A stretch of 64,000 nt of DNA. Source: Actinomucor elegans (Eukaryota > Mucoromycota > Mucoromycetes > Mucorales > Mucoraceae). The notes under the pieces are model-generated. The model was not told where the DNA came from and did not search any database. It saw nothing but the letters and a program-made list of their open reading frames with translations. The stretch is taken from NCBI GenBank assembly GCA_026027325.1, contig JAMSLZ010000015.1, positions 1 through 64,000 on the forward strand, in the 5' to 3' direction. A program made the translations under genes and the position numbers. Each line of letters begins with the position of its first letter. The stretch's first letter is position 1. Shown here one piece after another: positions 37,435-48,775 of the stretch.

Positions 37435-38289
37435 CTAATTTAATTCTAACAAACTAGGAGATTCAGTGGCAGTGGATGTACTAGCCATGAATTCCGAAAT
37501 TATAAGTGAATGATCATGCTCGAATGCATTAATAGCATGAGCAGAGGACCAGGATTCATCATGAATCACGCATTTCCAATGCAAACGCCAAACTGTAGCC
37601 AAGCCGGCACCAAGGAGCACCAAAAGGTCATTCGAAAGAGGTACTGACTTGAGATCACACAAGGTGATTAAGCCAGACCAAACAGAAGCAAGATCGCAGA
37701 GAGGTTCTTGGAGACAGAGCAACTGGATCATATCCATCCAAAAGATAGCCTTCATCGGACAGTATACGAGCATATGGCCAAGTGTTTCCACTTCACCACA
37801 GAGGCCACAGAGAGGAGAGAGGTACACATTTGGATCCCACCGATGCAAGTGAGCACGATAACCAATGCGGTCATGCAAGAGACGCCAAAAGAAGGGCCGA
37901 AGCAGAGCATGAGCACCCATAGTAGCAGGAGGTTGAGGACGGTGCATCACAAGTGATGCATACTCCGGATGCCAAGAGCGACGCAGAACACCAAGAGGAA
38001 CCTTTCGAATTGAGACTACCGTTTTACTGGTAACCTGGATAGTCCAGTGGGCAGTAGAAGGCAGCCAAGAAGAAGAAGCAAGAGAGCAGGGCAAAGCAGA
38101 CAGTTCCGAAGAAGAGAAGCCAATCTTGGAGTGGATTACCTCAGGCAAAGTCAGAGTCGGAGGACCATTAAATGGTTGGAAACCAGACCAGACTAGACGA
38201 ACTTGCCTTTTCATGTTGCTCTTGAGACCAGCAGAGACCACACCGAGACGAGGAATCCAGAAACACAAGTCCGAGAGCAAATACCTTGG
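37435..38289 (-). pseudogene. LINE ORF2 C-terminal fragment (copy 1)
   Basis: Encodes the region after the RT domain, including the zinc motif CGLCGEVETLGHMLVYC's C-x2-C..H..C pattern, ending ATESPSLLELN. Compared with the copy at 52650 it lacks 51 bp (17 residues) between two AGACGCCA repeats near 37873, removing the sequence from one WRL to the next. The left part ends abruptly at the Merlin boundary. Confidence 0.85.
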
Positions 38290-38850
38290 GGGTGATTACC
38301 AAACGAGGTCTCAGATTTAATTTATACTAATAATACATAATATTTTATTTTACACTTCATAGGGAAATGCTTAACATTTTTGTTTTTTAAGCTTTTAATA
38401 TGACCAATAAATATATCAAAAAGTATTTAAATAATTACAATTACTAATTTCTAAAATCATTCTTTTTTCATATTTTTATCATAAATTCTACTTTTTCCTT
38501 TATTTTCAATATTTTATTTTCTTTTCTATTAAAACTATTTAATTTTATATATCAAGTAATAGATAATAAAAATATTAATTAAAAATATATAATAACAATA
38601 AAATTATATTTAAAATGTTTCTCATATGATGAATATAATGAAAATTTATTAGAAATAGATATTGTGAAGGAAGAAATAAAAAACTTAGAAAATAAAAATT
38701 TAATTTAGATAATAATTATCAGCATGATATAAATGTTAAAATTAATGGAATAGATATTGAAAAATTTAATTTAGAAAATATATTTAAATTATAATTTAAG
38801 TTTTTTCATGATGGGTGCGATTTCATCAAGTATCATATTATTCTTATTAT

Positions 38851-39084
38851 CTAATGTTTTTCTTTTATACCTTTGTTTTTATCTTTATTATATGTCTTAA
38901 ATTCATATACTTTTCTTAATCTTTTATTTGAACCATTTTTTTTCATGTAGATTTCATAACACCCATCTTTTTGCTTTATTTTGTATTCTGCTAAATCATA
39001 TTTTTTCATATCTTTTATAATTATACTTCGTTTAATATTGTATTTATATTTATCATCTACAATAATATTAAATATTTCATCCAT
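38851..39084 (-). CDS. Small basic AT-rich ORF in the Merlin element, unknown function
   Basis: 77 residues, Lys-rich (EIFNIIVDDKYKYNIKRSII, KKYDLAEYKIKQKDGCYEIY), starting MDEIF. No domain recognised. It has the same low-GC codon use as the Merlin transposase and lies downstream of it in the same orientation, 270 bp away. It could be a passenger gene or a chance frame; the charged, non-repetitive composition mildly favours a real one. Confidence 0.35.
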   Translation of the reverse strand: MDEIFNIIVDDKYKYNIKRSIIIKDMKKYDLAEYKIKQKDGCYEIYMKKNGSNKRLRKVYEFKTYNKDKNKGIKEKH

Positions 39085-39354
39085 TTCTTTTTTATATTAT
39101 TACTTTTTCAATTTTTTTATTTTTTTATAATAGATATATTTAATCCCACTCATAATGTAATACCCAATTGTCTCTGATCTATTACATAATCATTGTGTCT
39201 TAAATAGACTAGTTTACTGACTTAGTCAGGTCCTTGTAATAAGAATAATGAATATCAAATATGCATTTCACATTTATAACTATCAATATATTTTCTATCA
39301 TATTTTTAATAAATATAAAAATTCAATTTTTTGTATTTTTTATGTAAATTAAAA

Positions 39355-40730
39355 TTAATCCTTTAAAAACTTTTTCCATACGTTATACTCTCTATTTTTC
39401 TTACGCCATTGATATTCTTTTAAATACAATACTATATCTTTTTTATTTCTATTTCGTGGTATTATACTTTGCTTTAAGCCATTCCATGTGCCTTCAATTG
39501 TATTTGTATGCACACCTGTATTTGGATCTTTAAAATGCTTTGAATGATTTACAGTTAAATGTTTGTATCCTATATTTTTCAAGTTATTATACCCTTTCCA
39601 TAAATCCGTATATATTGTTGTACCTTTTTTTACATATCTTTTTATAATTAAATCAATATTATCAACATTTCTTTCTTCAATGGGTAATAAAAACATTTTT
39701 TTGTTTTCATTTTTTATTTTATTTTTAGCATACTTCTTTCGATACCACCAATTACCCAAGCACCTTCTACCTTATGCCCCTTATTATATTTTCTTTTTGC
39801 AATTTTACTTTCATCGATTTCTACAATTTTATTTCTACCTCCAATTTTAATATTTCTGTTACCTAACAATTGTTTATTTTTCAAGTATTTTCTGAATATT
39901 TTATTGTATGATGACACTGTATTTTTGCTAATTTGCAAACTTGATGCTATTGTTATATCCGGTGCTAAAGACGAAGGATATAATTTAAAATACAATAATA
40001 AAAGAATAGACAGTAAATGGAATCAGCTATCCTGATAGTAAAAGTTATTCTAATCTTTATTCACAATTCAAAATCAAGTCTTCTTTATATACATTTCATC
40101 AGAGCTTAATAGTGTAGCATTCAATATCTATCAGCACGCATGGCCGTACAACGGAGTCCAATCCCAGCAGCCACTAATAAGCCTTTCAACCACGCATTGT
40201 TGTAATTGTATAACCCACGCGTTATTCGATATTCAGGTCTTATCTTGAGATACACTCGATACTACTCGATAGTATGATGCCGCATGTTTCTTGTAAGGAT
40301 TATTGGCTAATAGTTCTAAGGATGACACATCGCTTGTATTTATGCAGGCCTCGTTAATCTGATTGGGTTATCAGATAGAGTCCGTGTATGACATAAATGA
40401 ACAGTTGATTCCTTACTATTATGTCGATGCAAAATAGTAGGTGGAATACAACAGCTATAAAGGAAGAAGGTGCTTTTCCAAGAAAAAGATATAATATGTG
40501 TAATTGAGTATTTAAAGGTAAAGTTAAATTATTAAAAATTGTTCCTTTCAATGGTGATATTGCTTTCCTACATTTATAATATCTACAAACATATAATTTT
40601 TTATTTAAGTTTAATTTAGTTTCATGTTCACATTTATTACACTTTATATGTTTATTAACGTAATCATTACTAATTAAATATAATAGTGCTTCTTTTTCAT
40701 CGTCGAATATTTTTTTAAAGATTTATATGG
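39355..40730 (-). pseudogene. Merlin transposase, interrupted by a solo LTR and frame-broken
   Basis: DDE transposase of the IS1016/ISXO2 (Merlin) family. The N-terminal zinc ribbon is visible near 40560-40690 (CNKCEHETK...CRYYKCRKAISPLKGTIF). The catalytic part reads KIVEIDESKIAKRKYNKGHK with the first Asp, WVIGGIERS, GTTIYTDLWKGYNNL with the second Asp, then TVNHSKHF and TNTIEGTWNGLKQ with the final acidic residue, and LKEYQWRKKN. A 423-bp LTR-like insert (40031-40453) splits the N-terminal third and a frame change near 39735 separates the two main blocks. Key catalytic residues are all present, so the parent family may still be active elsewhere. Confidence 0.85.
40031..40453 (-). mobile_element. 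Solo LTR-like insertion in the Merlin transposase
   Basis: 423 bp flanked by the direct repeat GCTAT (40026-40030 and 40454-40458; CAGCTAT if extended). On the minus strand it starts TGTTGTATTCCACC, has GTATATAAAG and then GAATAAAG about 35 bp later, the TATA and polyadenylation order of an LTR. The 3' end (CTATCAGG) is not the usual CA. A second possible framing uses AAGAA repeats at 40002-40006 and 40480-40484; that excision would restore an open Merlin frame. Confidence 0.58.
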
Positions 40731-40873
40731 TTCTATAAACATCTGCAATTTTATTAAATCCTTTTTATTTTTAATTTTAATTTGTAAAAAAAATTCAATT
40801 TTTTCATATAACAATAAAATTTGTGGTAGCAGGAGTTTCAATATGGACCTGAGAGTTCCTTTGGGATACATCC

Positions 40874-43508
40874 GAGAGTTAGCCACAAGGCTTTTACCAC
40901 GGATTGACAGCTGTCGTTCCTTAAGCAGGTTGCTATGCCTTGTAACCTTGACCAAGATAGCATCCAGATAGTCCAACAGTTGAGCTTGTGTACTGTACAG
41001 AGGATAGCCCAAGTACCGCACCGCACCAGAAGAAGTAGCATCATGCCATTCGATACCAGAGGAATCTGCCAGAGACAACCATGAAGCATGAGAGACACCA
41101 GAGAGAGACACCAAGACCGTCTTGCTAAGATTGACTTTTGCATTGGAAGCGCGACCATAAAGATCCAAGAGAGAGAGTAGTAGAGACCATTCATCCGGAG
41201 AGGAAACACTTCAAGATCATCAGCATTAACTTAGGAGCTTCACCGCTGGAGGAGGGGTTGAGCCACCGACAAAGTTAAGAGGCCAATTGCCCGTACCATC
41301 CTTTGGATCCACATGCACCGAGAGAGGAGAAGGCTTGAACCGAGGAGACACCATCACCGAACCAAGAGAGACACCAGCCAAAGAAGACACCAGAAGAGAA
41401 CGCAGCAGTGGCTCGAAAGCCAAGTTGAAGAGCAAAGGCGAGAGAGGATCACCTTGCCGTAAGCCTCGCTGTTGAGGTATTGGAGCCCCTAACCAACCAT
41501 TGATGGACACCGAGATTTGGGTACCAAAAAAGAGAGAAGAGAGGGAACTCACCAACGAAGCGGGGAAGCCAAAACGAAGTAGGACCAGCCGAAGGTATTC
41601 AGGATGAACCCTATCATAGGCGTTTTCTTGATCCAAGAGCACAGCCACCTGCGGTAACTCTGGAGAGACCGAGCGCAAATGAGACATCAGGAGCTGGTTG
41701 AGCCAGCCATTATCAGAGATCAACCGCCGGGGCATAAAGCCAGTTTGGTACGGATTGATCAGACCAGGAAGCACCTCATTGAACCGATTGGCCAACAGTT
41801 TTGTGAACAGCTTGGCATCCGAATTGATCAAAGAAAGGGGTCGCCAGTTAGAGAGAAGCTGAGGATCACCCTTCTTGTACAGCAGAACCATTCGAGTTTG
41901 TTGCCAAGATTGCGGAAACACACCTGAGAAAGCATCACCAAGAACCGATACTAAGAGATCAAGGAAAGGACGGGAGTTTGTAGCCAAGTATTGATACACC
42001 TCAAATGGAAGACCATCCAGACCAGGACTACGAGACTTGGGAGCATGAGCAAGCACAGAAAGCACCAGAAGAGCATTGGGCAAAGACGTCAGCTTTTCCG
42101 CATCCGAAGATGAAAGCACCACCTCAGGAGGTATAGCCGCCAAAAGAGAATCTATAGCTTCCGCATCGACATCATCAGGAGTGTACAGCTTTTGGTAGAA
42201 ACCTCGAGCTTCCTTCAGAATATCAGCCGCTTCCACCAAGACCTCACCAGTAGTAGAGCACTTTAAGGATTGGATAGTCATAGAAGACTGCCGCTCCTTG
42301 ATGACCCGGTAGAAATACTTGTTGTTGCGTTCCCCAAGTTCATGCCAACGAGTGGCCGAGCGAAGCATATGTTGGCGAGTTTCTTTTTGAATCTGACCAT
42401 CGATCAATTTCTCTAGTTCATGCACCACCTGAAGAGGAAGTGAATCACCACTAGGTTGAATTGATGGTGTAGCATCACTAGCCATAACACCTGAGACAGA
42501 AGAGGAAACAGCCTTCATACGTTCCTTTTGCAACGCAGCAACTTTGTTCTTGAACCGAGTCTTCATGCTTCGAGAGTACGTCTGTGCACAGCACTTCAGT
42601 AACATCTTGAAGGATTCCCAACGTTCCTGCACCGAAAGCGAAGGGTCTCCACCACTACCATGACTAGAATTGTCAGAATCACCATCACCACCATCAAAGA
42701 ACAGAGCCACAGTCTTGTCCAGCAAAGCCAAGAACTCCGTGTCATCGAGGAGTGTGGGATTAAACCGCCAACAACCTGGACCAATAGAGGCACGAGCAGG
42801 AAGAAGATCAACCGTCAAAAGACAGTGATCTGTCCACTTTGGGGGTACATATTGGACCAGAGCATTCACCAGGCGCGTAGCCAAAGACCGATGACCAAAG
42901 ATGTAGTCAATGGTTGTGCCAGCTTGAGGGAAGGTAGCAGCCCCATCCGGGAAGCAGTTGTCAAAATGAGTACATAGCCATTCATACCAAGGGAGCACGG
43001 CAGAATGACTAGTCTCGGCGGTAGTATGCAGGTGGATGTTGAAATCACCTACCAACATCCAAGGCGTGTTGGACACCTCAGACCACAAAGCAAGAGAGAG
43101 AAAAGATTATAGAAACTGTGGACGGTCCGAAGACTGTGCCGGTGCATAGATATTGGCCACACGACACAAGACATTATGCTGGGCATCCTTGACAGTAGCC
43201 ACAACACAACGCTCATCCAGGAGAACTTGAGCAGCATCCAAAGAAAGACCAGGCTTGAGACAGACAATGGCACAATGTTTGGACACCACAAAGGGACAGC
43301 GAGGAAAGAAGAAAGAGAAAGAGCGGATTTGTTGATCAGAAAGAACGGATTGAGAGTGAAAGTGAGATACCTCTTGCAAGCAAAGGATATCCACACCGAG
43401 AGAACGAGCGCGTAGGTAAGAAGCGAACTCCTTTTGTATGTTTTTATTGGACTCCATAAAAATGCTACGCACATTTAAAGAGCCAATTCGAATGTGTGAA
43501 CCTAACAT
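40874..43508 (-). pseudogene. LINE ORF2 N-terminal two thirds (copy 1), dead
   Basis: Apurinic endonuclease and RT domains matching the open copy at 54421-58473. Start at 43508 overlaps the ORF1 stop. Lesions: a CAA to TAA stop near 43107 just before the ALWSEVSNTPW segment; an extra A at about 41229-41233 that shifts frame exactly at the RT catalytic YADD; and truncation at 40874 by Merlin. RT motifs before the lesion are intact (NWRPLSLINSDAK, VLLDQENAYDRV, GLRQGDPLSPLLFNL). Confidence 0.9.
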
Positions 43509-44920
43509 TACGCCCTATGGGCAGAACCAGAGGACTTGGAAGGCTTGGGGGCCTTGATCGAAGAGCTACCAGAAGTCTTGGTTACGTTCGCAATGTTCTT
43601 TTTCAAAAAATCAATCTTGTTCTGAGTAGAAGAGTTGACCTTGGACAAATTCAACATCTCCTTAGGACTATCCACCTTCATTCCAACACCAGAAGCAAAA
43701 GGAGCATGCTTCGAAGCCAATGAACCGTACGGACTGTTGGGATTGTACTTTGAATTCACGCCGGAAGACAAAGGAGCACCCTCACCGGTTTCGGTCATCA
43801 CCACATCTTGATCACCAGCATCATCACCAGCACCAACACCAGAGTCACCACCAGCACCAACACCAGAGTCACCACCAGCACCAACAAAAGACACACCAGA
43901 AGATTCCGGAACCTCGTCCTGATCAGCCAAATCAACTGTAGCTTCCTCAACAACTACGTTATCTTCAATTGACTTGGAATCAGAACCAGTTCTCATATCA
44001 TCAGACAAAGCAACATATTCATCAAGTTCGACCTCAAACGGCTTCACCTTGGACTTCTTAACTTTACAGAAACGCGCAGTATGACCATGCTCTTGGCAAG
44101 AGAAACACCTGCGCTTGGCCAATTCAGGGCAGTCCTTGCGAACATGACCTGAACGGCGACAGAAGTGACACACAGGAGGAGCATTCTTGTACTGAGCGGG
44201 AGCAAAGTTGTCCCAGGCACTCATGTAGAGCATTCTTGAAAGCGGCTGAGGAGGAACCACCTCACCATCCTCATTTTTCATACCCACAGAAGTATCAAGC
44301 AACACCGACATCTTGCCCTCGAAATACCCTTTGCTGGTAAACTTTTTCAATTGGTACACCTTACCATAGAAAGCCAAAGAGTCAAGCAAGTCCACCAGGA
44401 AGGTATCCTCATTGGGAATAGCATTGAGCAGCGTAAACTGCACATGGGTTAAACTATTTCCCACGGAAGCACCAGAACCAGAAGAAGTTGAAACAGCCTT
44501 GTAGACAATACCATTCACCATAATACCAGAACCAACAGCCTTGAGAGCATCAGCCTTCAGCCTGAAAGTTGCTTCCACCAGAAGGTCACCACCAGCAGTT
44601 TTGCCCCAAGCACTAATAGGCCTAAACTGTACCTTACTATCGATTTGGTCTTGAATCGCCTTGTAAGCAGCAAAACGATCAGGAAACAACTTTCCAGGGA
44701 AAGAGAACAAAACAGAACCAGAAGAGAGAGCTTGCTCCACCAAAGCAGCAGCCTTGCGAACCAAGATTTCAGATTTAAGGTCATCATCTTCGAAAATGAC
44801 CTCACCAACAAGAGGAATTGCGGAATTGTCGACATTACGTCGACCAGGAGTAACAAGTACCTTCTTAGAGGCACCACGGGCAACAATTGTTGTCCAGGAC
44901 ATGGCAGAATTTTCGGTCAT
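43508..44920 (-). CDS. LINE ORF1 RNA-binding protein (copy 1), open
   Basis: 470 residues. Gag-like ORF1 protein that packages LINE RNA. Two CCHC knuckles are present: CHFCRRSGHVRKDC and CFSCQEHGHTARFC. An acidic region and a GVGAGGDS repeat follow; the end is a basic Ser/Lys-rich tail (KSSGSAHRA). The stop TAA overlaps the ORF2 start by one base (TAATG at 43506-43510). The start MTENSAMSWTT is shared by all copies. Confidence 0.9.
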   Translation of the reverse strand: MTENSAMSWTTIVARGASKKVLVTPGRRNVDNSAIPLVGEVIFEDDDLKSEILVRKAAALVEQALSSGSVLFSFPGKLFPDRFAAYKAIQDQIDSKVQFRPISAWGKTAGGDLLVEATFRLKADALKAVGSGIMVNGIVYKAVSTSSGSGASVGNSLTHVQFTLLNAIPNEDTFLVDLLDSLAFYGKVYQLKKFTSKGYFEGKMSVLLDTSVGMKNEDGEVVPPQPLSRMLYMSAWDNFAPAQYKNAPPVCHFCRRSGHVRKDCPELAKRRCFSCQEHGHTARFCKVKKSKVKPFEVELDEYVALSDDMRTGSDSKSIEDNVVVEEATVDLADQDEVPESSGVSFVGAGGDSGVGAGGDSGVGAGDDAGDQDVVMTETGEGAPLSSGVNSKYNPNSPYGSLASKHAPFASGVGMKVDSPKEMLNLSKVNSSTQNKIDFLKKNIANVTKTSGSSSIKAPKPSKSSGSAHRA

Positions 44921-45135
44921 GTACCAGAATTCTCAAAACTGAGGAGATTGAGCAAAAAAGTTTTTGAAATGTCGAAATTGGCGAATTGAGATGTCAAGAT
45001 CGAGCGAAATGTAGAAGATGTTGGAGATTTGCAAAAATAATTATACCACCAGAAGCGCAGCGACGAGTAGAAGACGAATACGAAACAAGCGGAGATGGAT
45101 GGATTGAATTGAGCGAGATATCGACAAAAAACCAG
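44921..45135 (-). other. 5' UTR of LINE copy 1
   Basis: Begins CTGGTTTTTTGTCGATATC on the element strand directly after the poly(A) of the next copy. It contains the segment shared with other copies (TTTCAAAAACTTTTTTGC, TTCGCCAATTTCGACAT) but is longer at the 5' side than the copies ending at 54326 and 60032. Confidence 0.75.
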
Positions 45136-48103
45136 TTTTTTTTTTTTTTTTTTGTATTAAATGTAATTTATTGATCTTAAAGTGGTATTACAAAGCTAAG
45201 TTACAAATTACTAATCTAATGTTGTGCTAGTAGACTCATCAGGAGTTCTACTATCTAAGAAAGTGGTGATAACAAGGCTGTTATCTGTCTTGAAGGAATT
45301 GAGGACCCAAGCTGAGGACCAAGTATCATCATGAATAACACATCGCCAATGTGCAGCCCATAGGGTATAGAAGATCGAACCCAAAATGGAAAGCACATCC
45401 ACATCAAGCGGCTTGCAATCTAGACTACATAGAGTGACCAGTGCAGCCCAGATGTTCGCGTCACAGGGAAAGTCTTCATCCAAGGAGAGGAAAACAAGAG
45501 CTTGACGCCAGTAGTCGGATTTATGAGGACAACCGACAGCAAAATGGTACAAGTCTTCATTGGCACCGCAGAGAACACAGAAAGGAGAAGGAAACTGCTG
45601 AGGAGACCAGCGATTCACCCGAGAGCGGTAACCAATCTTGTCATGGAGCAGCCTCCACCAGGGAGTGAAAGCCTTGGCTACCATAGGAAGAGACCAAAAC
45701 AAACGCCAAAAGAAAGGACGCAAAAGCAAGTGAGACGCCACAGCCAAAGGAGGACCAGGACGAGCGGAAACAACAGAGTGATCAGCGTGCCAGAAGCGAC
45801 GCAAGACACCAAGAGGGAGTTTGGCAACAGATACCACCGAAGAGGGACCAGAAGGGACAGTCCAATGACGGGTCGATGGCATCCAGGAAGAAGCACCAGT
45901 GCGAGAAACAGGAAGAGCACGCTGTTCATCGTAAGTGAAAGCAACTTTGGACCTAATCACCGGAGGGAGAGCCAGAGAAACAGGACCAAAAGGAGGACTT
46001 AAACCATAATAAACCGACTTGACATGGCTGGAACTTGGCAGAGCCTTATTGGAGAACAGGGTACCAGAGTGAATATTCCAGTGGAATATGTCAGACATGA
46101 GATACTTGGGAGCAACAGACGAAGGAACAAAACCAGGAGACAGATCATGAGCAACACCAGGAACAGAAGACACCACACAGCACAAAGGAAGATCCAGGAA
46201 CCACCGAGAAGACCAAGAAGAATGCACCACCAAAGGAGGCAGCCGAACCAGAAGCTTGGTTAGATGATCCAGGGTTGGAATGCTATTCAACCGAGGCTTG
46301 AATCGAGATGGATACATCAACCAAGGGAGAACCGAAGAATGACCAGAATAGGCTTGAAAGCAGAACACCAACCAGGGAGACACAAAATCCGAAGACACCA
46401 GAGGACGAAGCAGACGTTGAACATACACAAGATGCAAAGCAAAGCTCTGATCTTGTATGTCCACACCAGACCAACACCACCATACTTGCGAGGAAAACAC
46501 AAAGAAGACCAAGACGGCGCGGGCCAAAACGATGCCACATACTTGCGCACTACTGCCTTGATATCCAGAAGCCACTTGCCAGGCACAGGAACCACACGGA
46601 GAAGATGATACACCTTGGAGAGCAACAGAGAATTCGCCACCAGACCAGTACCACGAATAGACAGGTGTCGTTCACGAAGCATGTTTGCATGCCTCTCCAA
46701 CTTGACTTTGACACCATCCAGGAAATGCAACAACTGAGCATCGGTATGATACAGTGGATAACCAAGGTAACGCACCGAGCCAATAGACGACGAATCATGC
46801 CACTCTACACCAGCAGCAGAAGCTATATCAACCCAAGGCTGATGAGCCACACCAGAAAGAGACACCAGAACAGTCTTGCTGAGATTCACCTTGGCGTTGG
46901 AGGCACGACCATAGACCTCAAGAAGAGACAGAAGCACCAACCATTCACCAGGCGAAGACAAGAACACCTCAAGATCATCGGCATAACTGAGAAGCTTGAT
47001 AGGAGCCGGAGGAGAAGAACCACTGACAAAATCAAGCGGGTAGTTACCCGTATCATCACCCAAATCAAGATGGACCTTTTGAGGGTTAGGGAGCCAAGTC
47101 CGAGGAACCACCACAGGAGCCAGAGAAACACCAGACAGAGAAGAACAAGCCAAGACAGACCGCAACAGGGGTTCAAAGGCCAAGTTGAACAACAGAGGCG
47201 ATAGTGGATCACCCTGCCTAAGGCCACGCAACTGAGGAACAGCTGCTCCTAACCACCCGTTAATGGACACGGAGATCTTGGTACCAAAGAACAAAGAAGA
47301 GAGACAACCAACCAGACCAGAAGGAAAACCAAAACGAAGCAACACACGCCGAAGATACTCAGGATGGACCCGATCATAAGCCTTCTCTTGATCAAGTAAC
47401 ACCGCAACTTGAGGAAGGTTTGGAGCCACCGACCGAAGATTAGCCATCAACGTTTGATTCAACCACCCATTATCCGAGATCAATCGATGAGGAAGGAACC
47501 CAGTTTGATAGGGGTTGATCAACTTGGGAAGAACACGGTTGAACCTATTGGCCAGCAACTTGGTAAACAACTTGGCATCCGAGTTGATCAGAGAGAGAGG
47601 ACGCCAGTTAGCCAAGAGCAGAGGATCACCTTTCTTGAACAAAAGCACCATCCGAGTTTGTTGCCACGAAGGAGGAAACACACCAGAGAAAGCACCACCA
47701 AGGACTGCCACCAGCAAGTCCAGAAAAGGTCGCGAACGACCAGCCAAGTAATGATATACAGTGGTGGAAATAACTGGTGCACAAAACTTTATTCGGGGAT
47801 ATCTTCATGAAAAATGGTGCTAACCTTTTCAAATAACTTTATAGCTATTTACAAATTTGATTGTGATACCCCTATAAGCCTTTAAGTTTGTTTGTTTACG
47901 TCATTTCAACGTCATAACTGATAATTAGATTTTTAAGTTAGGCAAAAATATCAAAGTTTCCGACAATAGCAATGTAGTCGAAATTCTACATATTATAGCT
48001 TCATTTTTTCCATGATTATGATAATTTATGACGTTAGTGATGTCAAAGCTATAAAAAGAACGACATTATTTCGATCCTTTTTTACCATTTTATCAACCTC
48101 TTT

Positions 48104-48385
48104 GGAGGTCATACAGATACTCGCAATTGTTGTACAATTACTCGTACAGGTTCTGGGTTAGTGGATGACCTTAGGTATTTACTCATGGGCATATTTTTGG
48201 CTGCTGTGATGTTCTCTGGATATGTGTACCCATTTAAATGGCTATTTCCAATTTTTAAAACGGCTAGAAATATTTGGAATGCCGGAGACATATTGTATAA
48301 CCACATTCTATTGCACCCGGTCATCCACTAACCCAGAACCTGTACGAGTAATTGTACAACAATTGCGAGTATCTGTATGACCTCC
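48104..48385. mobile_element. 282-bp MITE with perfect 67-bp inverted repeats
   Basis: Ends GGAGGTCATACAGATACTCG and its exact reverse complement; the match is perfect over 67 bp (48104-48170 and 48319-48385). Flanks are TTT on both sides (48101-48103, 48386-48388), while the related Tc1 copy at 31411 has the uninterrupted CCTCTTTAAGGGACTTCAT. The inner 148 bp code for nothing recognisable. A 3-bp duplication allows a PIF/Harbinger or CACTA relationship but the sequence does not settle it. Confidence 0.9.
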
Positions 48386-48775
48386 TTTAAAGGACTTCAT
48401 ATATTTGAAGATGCCCTATCAAATTCTTTCTGGCAAGTTTTAAACTCCATCAGAGCACTCATTTTTTAAGGCGCAGTCACTAATGAAGCGGTCTAGCAAA
48501 CTGGAGTTTCCAAATGGACAATCAATCGAATGAAAGCACAGTTGAACCCTGATTACGAGTGACCTCCCTGTAGAAGACCTTCTCCCATAAGCAATACTGC
48601 TAAGATAGTTCTTCGGTTCAAAGTCCGATGTGGTAGCTTACGCTCTTTGTGAGATGCTCGATGATGATTATTGAGCTTAGGCTGTTTTATTGGCAAGCGA
48701 CAAGTACGAAATCTAATGAGACAGCTTAATTTAGTTTCAGCTATTAAGAAAAAACGACCATTTCTGTCGGACACT

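Larger units (their letters stand above)
38290..40873 (-). mobile_element. Merlin (IS1016/ISXO2-type) DNA transposon inserted in LINE copy 1
   Basis: 2.58 kb of very AT-rich DNA, sharply different from the LINE around it. Imperfect inverted ends: left GGTGATTACCAAACGAGGTC, right (reverse complement) GGATGTATCCCAAAGGAACT, both continuing with TCTCAG. It contains a Merlin transposase in the minus direction, a solo LTR, and an unidentified small ORF. No clean 8-9 bp target duplication is present because LINE sequence is missing at the junction. Confidence 0.78.
37388..45135 (-). mobile_element. L1-like LINE copy 1 (lineage 2), inactivated by Merlin insertion and mutations
   Basis: Minus-strand non-LTR retrotransposon. 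The 3' end is an 11-nt T run at 37388-37398 (poly(A) on the element strand) followed by 3' UTR and ORF2 C-terminus. A Merlin DNA transposon (38290-40873) splits ORF2, and about 510 bp of LINE present in the related copy at 52601 are missing at that site. ORF2 resumes at 40874 and runs to 43508, ORF1 occupies 43508-44920, and the 5' UTR reaches 45135, where it touches the poly(A) of the next copy. Lineage 2 is recognised by its 3' UTR and by the ORF2 end ATESPSLLELN. Confidence 0.88.

Noticed and set aside
48109..48324. 71-codon frame inside the MITE
   Set aside because: Ends are translations of the inverted repeats and the middle has no recognisable feature; MITEs are normally non-coding.
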